NCBI GenBank assembly: GCA_012728875.1
Contig: JAAYEF010000011.1
Coordinates: 112,476-176,475, forward strand
Length of the DNA stretch: 64,000 nt
Origin: Candidatus Cloacimonadota bacterium
GTDB lineage: Bacteria > Cloacimonadota > Cloacimonadia > Cloacimonadales > Cloacimonadaceae
Reading direction: 5' to 3'
Shown here: positions 61,614-64,000 of the stretch, piece by piece
How the letters are laid out: every line of letters begins with the position of its first letter
Position numbering within the stretch: position 1 is the stretch's first letter
Notes under the pieces: generated by a model
Seen by the model: the letters and a program-made list of their open reading frames with translations, nothing else
The model's database searches: none
Told to the model about the DNA's origin: nothing
Position numbers and translations under genes: made by a program

Positions 61614-63889
61614 AAAGATATAGCTGGATAATAATCGGACTTTTATGTATGATTGGTATTGGATTACATGCTGTTACCAGAATTGTAGATATCACCGGAG
61701 CGGGACAATATACGAGCATACAAGCGGCTGTTACAGCATAGTCAGCAGGTGATACTGTTCTTGTTTATCCTGGGAGATACTATGAGAATATCTCAATTCA
61801 AACAAGTGGAATCAGTGTAATCAGCCTAGAAGCATTAACAGACGATGCCGAATATGTCGATTCAACAATAATCGATGGAGGGGCTATATCTTGGGGTCTT
61901 TGGGTAAGGCAGAATTCTCAAAACATCAAAATTAGAGGTTTTTCAATAACTAATTGTAAAAACGGGTTATCTGTAAGCTCTAATGCGATTGTAACAATAC
62001 TAAATTGCAAGATATTCCAAAACAATGGATATAACGGTGCCGGTGTAGGAGCCAGTTTTTGCACAGTGTATCTCAGTGGAGTAAAGATTTTTAATAATTA
62101 TGCTTATCACATGGGCGGAGGTATGTATATCTATGGTTATATGGGATCAGTATCGGTTACATTCGATCCTGTAAACCGCTGCTCCATATACAATAATACA
62201 GCCGGAGCCGGGCAGGATATTGTGGCTCATTCCATCAATAACGATCTTAGTATCCCCCTGGATAAGTTCACTGTTGCCAATCCTACCAGCTACTATGCTG
62301 CTCCATTCCGAGCTTCTGGAAATGAGTTTCAGCTATTGATAGACGCAGAGACATTCCATCATGAGGAAGTAAATCATGATCTTTATGTATCGCCCACCGG
62401 AGACGATGCCAATGATGGTTTGAGCCCTGCAACAGCTCTCAAAACAATCAGAACTGCAGTATATAGAGTTGCTTCAGACAGCCTGAACCAGAAAACTGTT
62501 CACATACTCCCCGGCACATATTCCCGAACCGCCAATCAGCAGATATTTCCTATTCCTTTGAAAAGTTGGGTAAAGGTAAAAGGAGCTGGAATTGAAGAGA
62601 CTCAGATAGTGGGAGAGATGGACCCAGACTATGTAAATATTCCATATAATGCCTTAAAAGTCTTTACCAGCTTCTATCAATCTCACGCCAGTCTGGAGGA
62701 CTTGTCCATCACCACTTCCGGATCGAACAACAGTTGTGCAATCTGGGGTTTTAATGAGGAATCACTGCATCTGAAGGACCTTAGGATGCATGAACTGAGT
62801 CCGGATTTGTTTGCTATCATTAACATTACTTATGCCACAAACTGCCTTTGGGACGGGATAATTATTGAGGACTTCACAACCGAAAGCATGGGTTTTTTGT
62901 TATGTGACGGCTACTTCACCGGAATAATTCGAAACTCTGTCTTTCGAAATGCTGCATCAACCTATACAAGTGGCGAAGTTTGGGCAAAGCCACTTTTGTT
63001 GGTATCAGCAGGAGAGGGCATTATTGTAGAAAACTCAATATTCATCAACCTATCAATGGCAGATGATGATTCTCAGGCAATTTGTTTTGGTGGAGTATCA
63101 AATCCAATATTCCAACAATACTATACATTTCGGAACTGTTTGTTTTCGAACATAAGCTGTAATGAAAGAGGTGTGTTGATTGTCGGTCATGCATATCCAG
63201 AGATGAACATCACCAATTGCACTTTTGCAGGACATACCGGCAACGGTGAGGCATTGATGGTTAATGGAAATGTAACAATCTCAAACAGCATTTTCTTCAA
63301 TGATCGTTCTGTAGAAATAGCCATCAATCCCATGGATGGGACAGGTATCCCTACTACGCTTACTCTCAACAACAACCTGATCAGGAATGGTTATAGCGAC
63401 ATCTGGCAAGGTCCGGGCAGCACGATCAATTACCCGGATACCAATATCATGGGTAATCCCTTCTTTATAGGCGGGGATGATATAAATAATCCGCTTTATT
63501 ACAGCCTTTCTGCTGCTTCTCCCTGCATAAACGCAGGCACTGTTGACACTACCGGACTAAACCTTTTGCCTTATGATCTGGCAGGTAACCAGCGTGTCTG
63601 GGATGGCCGTATAGACATGGGTTGTTTCGAGTTTGGTGCTCCACCTGTGGCTAATGACGACCCGGTGGCTCCAGCCATTACTGAAACAAGCATCACCGCA
63701 TACCCCAACCCCTTCAACGTCTTTACCAATATCAAAGTGAGTGCGCTTGATACCGGAACGAATATCGATAAAATCCATAGTGCCATTATAGCTATTTACA
63801 ATATTAAAGGGCAACAAGTGAAAAGTATCAGCCTCGATCCTGGAAAATCAGGCGAGCAGATCACATTCTGGGATAAGACCTTTGCGTAA
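61610..63889 (+). pseudogene. Secreted beta-helix protein gene with in-frame amber codon and truncated sorting tail
   Basis: One frame encodes a signal peptide (YSWIIIGLLCMIGIGLHA), then VDITGAGQYTSIQAAVTA, a TAG at 61739-61741, then SAGDTVLVYPGRYYENISIQ. Family members read straight through this point (an Ala-x-SAGDTV pattern), so the TAG interrupts a conserved motif. The frame then stays open for about 715 codons: beta-helix repeats, a LYVSPTGDDANDGLSPATALKTI domain typical of DUF1565-like beta-helix proteins, and the start of a FlgD-like tail (AYPNPFNVFTNI, YNIKGQQVK). It ends at FWDKTFA, before the expected WDG...SGIY strands. Codon use is AT-richer than in neighbouring genes. Either a pseudogene, a sequencing error at the TAG, or amber readthrough. 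Confidence 0.7.
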
Positions 63890-64000
63890 TTGCTTCTCAA
63901 GGTTTGTGAGAACACGTTTGTGAATTCTCACCACTAAATCTGAGGATTTATTGTTCCAATCGAAGAGTTTTTACGGGATTTCTCTATATTTTACCCAAAT

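Overview
This 64 kb window is a moderate-GC bacterial chromosome segment. It most resembles an FCB-superphylum organism, and Cloacimonadota is my best guess. This placement is inference. It rests on several large secreted proteins that end in a FlgD-like / type-9-type C-terminal sorting module (a PNPF motif, a GQ-[VL]-[VR] strand, then SG-[IV]-Y and a terminal Lys). Further support comes from a gingipain-like C25 peptidase, a DUF4175-type membrane coiled-coil protein and cohesin/dockerin-like secreted modules. Genes are tightly packed, with many ATGA/TTGA/GTGA stop-start overlaps and several TTG starts.

Layout. (1) 1-3461: end of a surface-glycan cluster (PP-loop amidotransferase-like fragment, NodU/CmcH carbamoyltransferase, polysaccharide deacetylase). 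(2) 3732-16794: one long co-oriented, overlapping cluster that mixes glycogen metabolism (debranching enzyme, GT4 glycogen synthase-like enzyme, GH57 amylase, 4-alpha-glucanotransferase) with an NtrC-type regulator lacking the GAFTGA loop, YbbR, TsaD, a YibQ-like deacetylase, UppP and HolA. A nitroreductase follows. (3) 18170-32236: secreted-protein region with a 1170-aa adhesin-like protein, a MATE transporter, and a minus-strand run of four secreted modular proteins carrying beta-helix, cohesin-like, dockerin-like and FlgD-tail modules. (4) 33103-40358: DUF4175-like/TPR pair, a PLP decarboxylase and an LDH2-family dehydrogenase. (5) 40450-44364: a large secreted FN3/FlgD-tail protein. (6) 45012-49748, minus strand: DUF3467 protein, Dna2-like nuclease-helicase, small membrane protein, FtsY. 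(7) 49913-55134: membrane protein, TrmB, Dus, Ndk, a small conserved-looking protein, UvrB. (8) 55159-63889: endonuclease/phosphatase-family lipoprotein, C25 peptidase, a two-repeat secreted protein, and a beta-helix gene broken by an amber codon and missing the end of its sorting tail.

The most notable non-genic signal is an interspersed repeat of about 110-120 bp, built from CTTAATCAAG / CTTGATTAAG units that fold into a long hairpin. It occurs three times (17471-17590, 44651-44770, 59976-60085), always in the same orientation relative to the gene upstream of it and always beside a secreted-protein gene. The best protein candidates for an under-described system are the Dna2-like nuclease-helicase with a DUF4145/HEPN-like N-terminus, and the cohesin/dockerin-like secreted operon. 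No tRNA, rRNA, CRISPR array, intact insertion sequence or replication origin was recognised.
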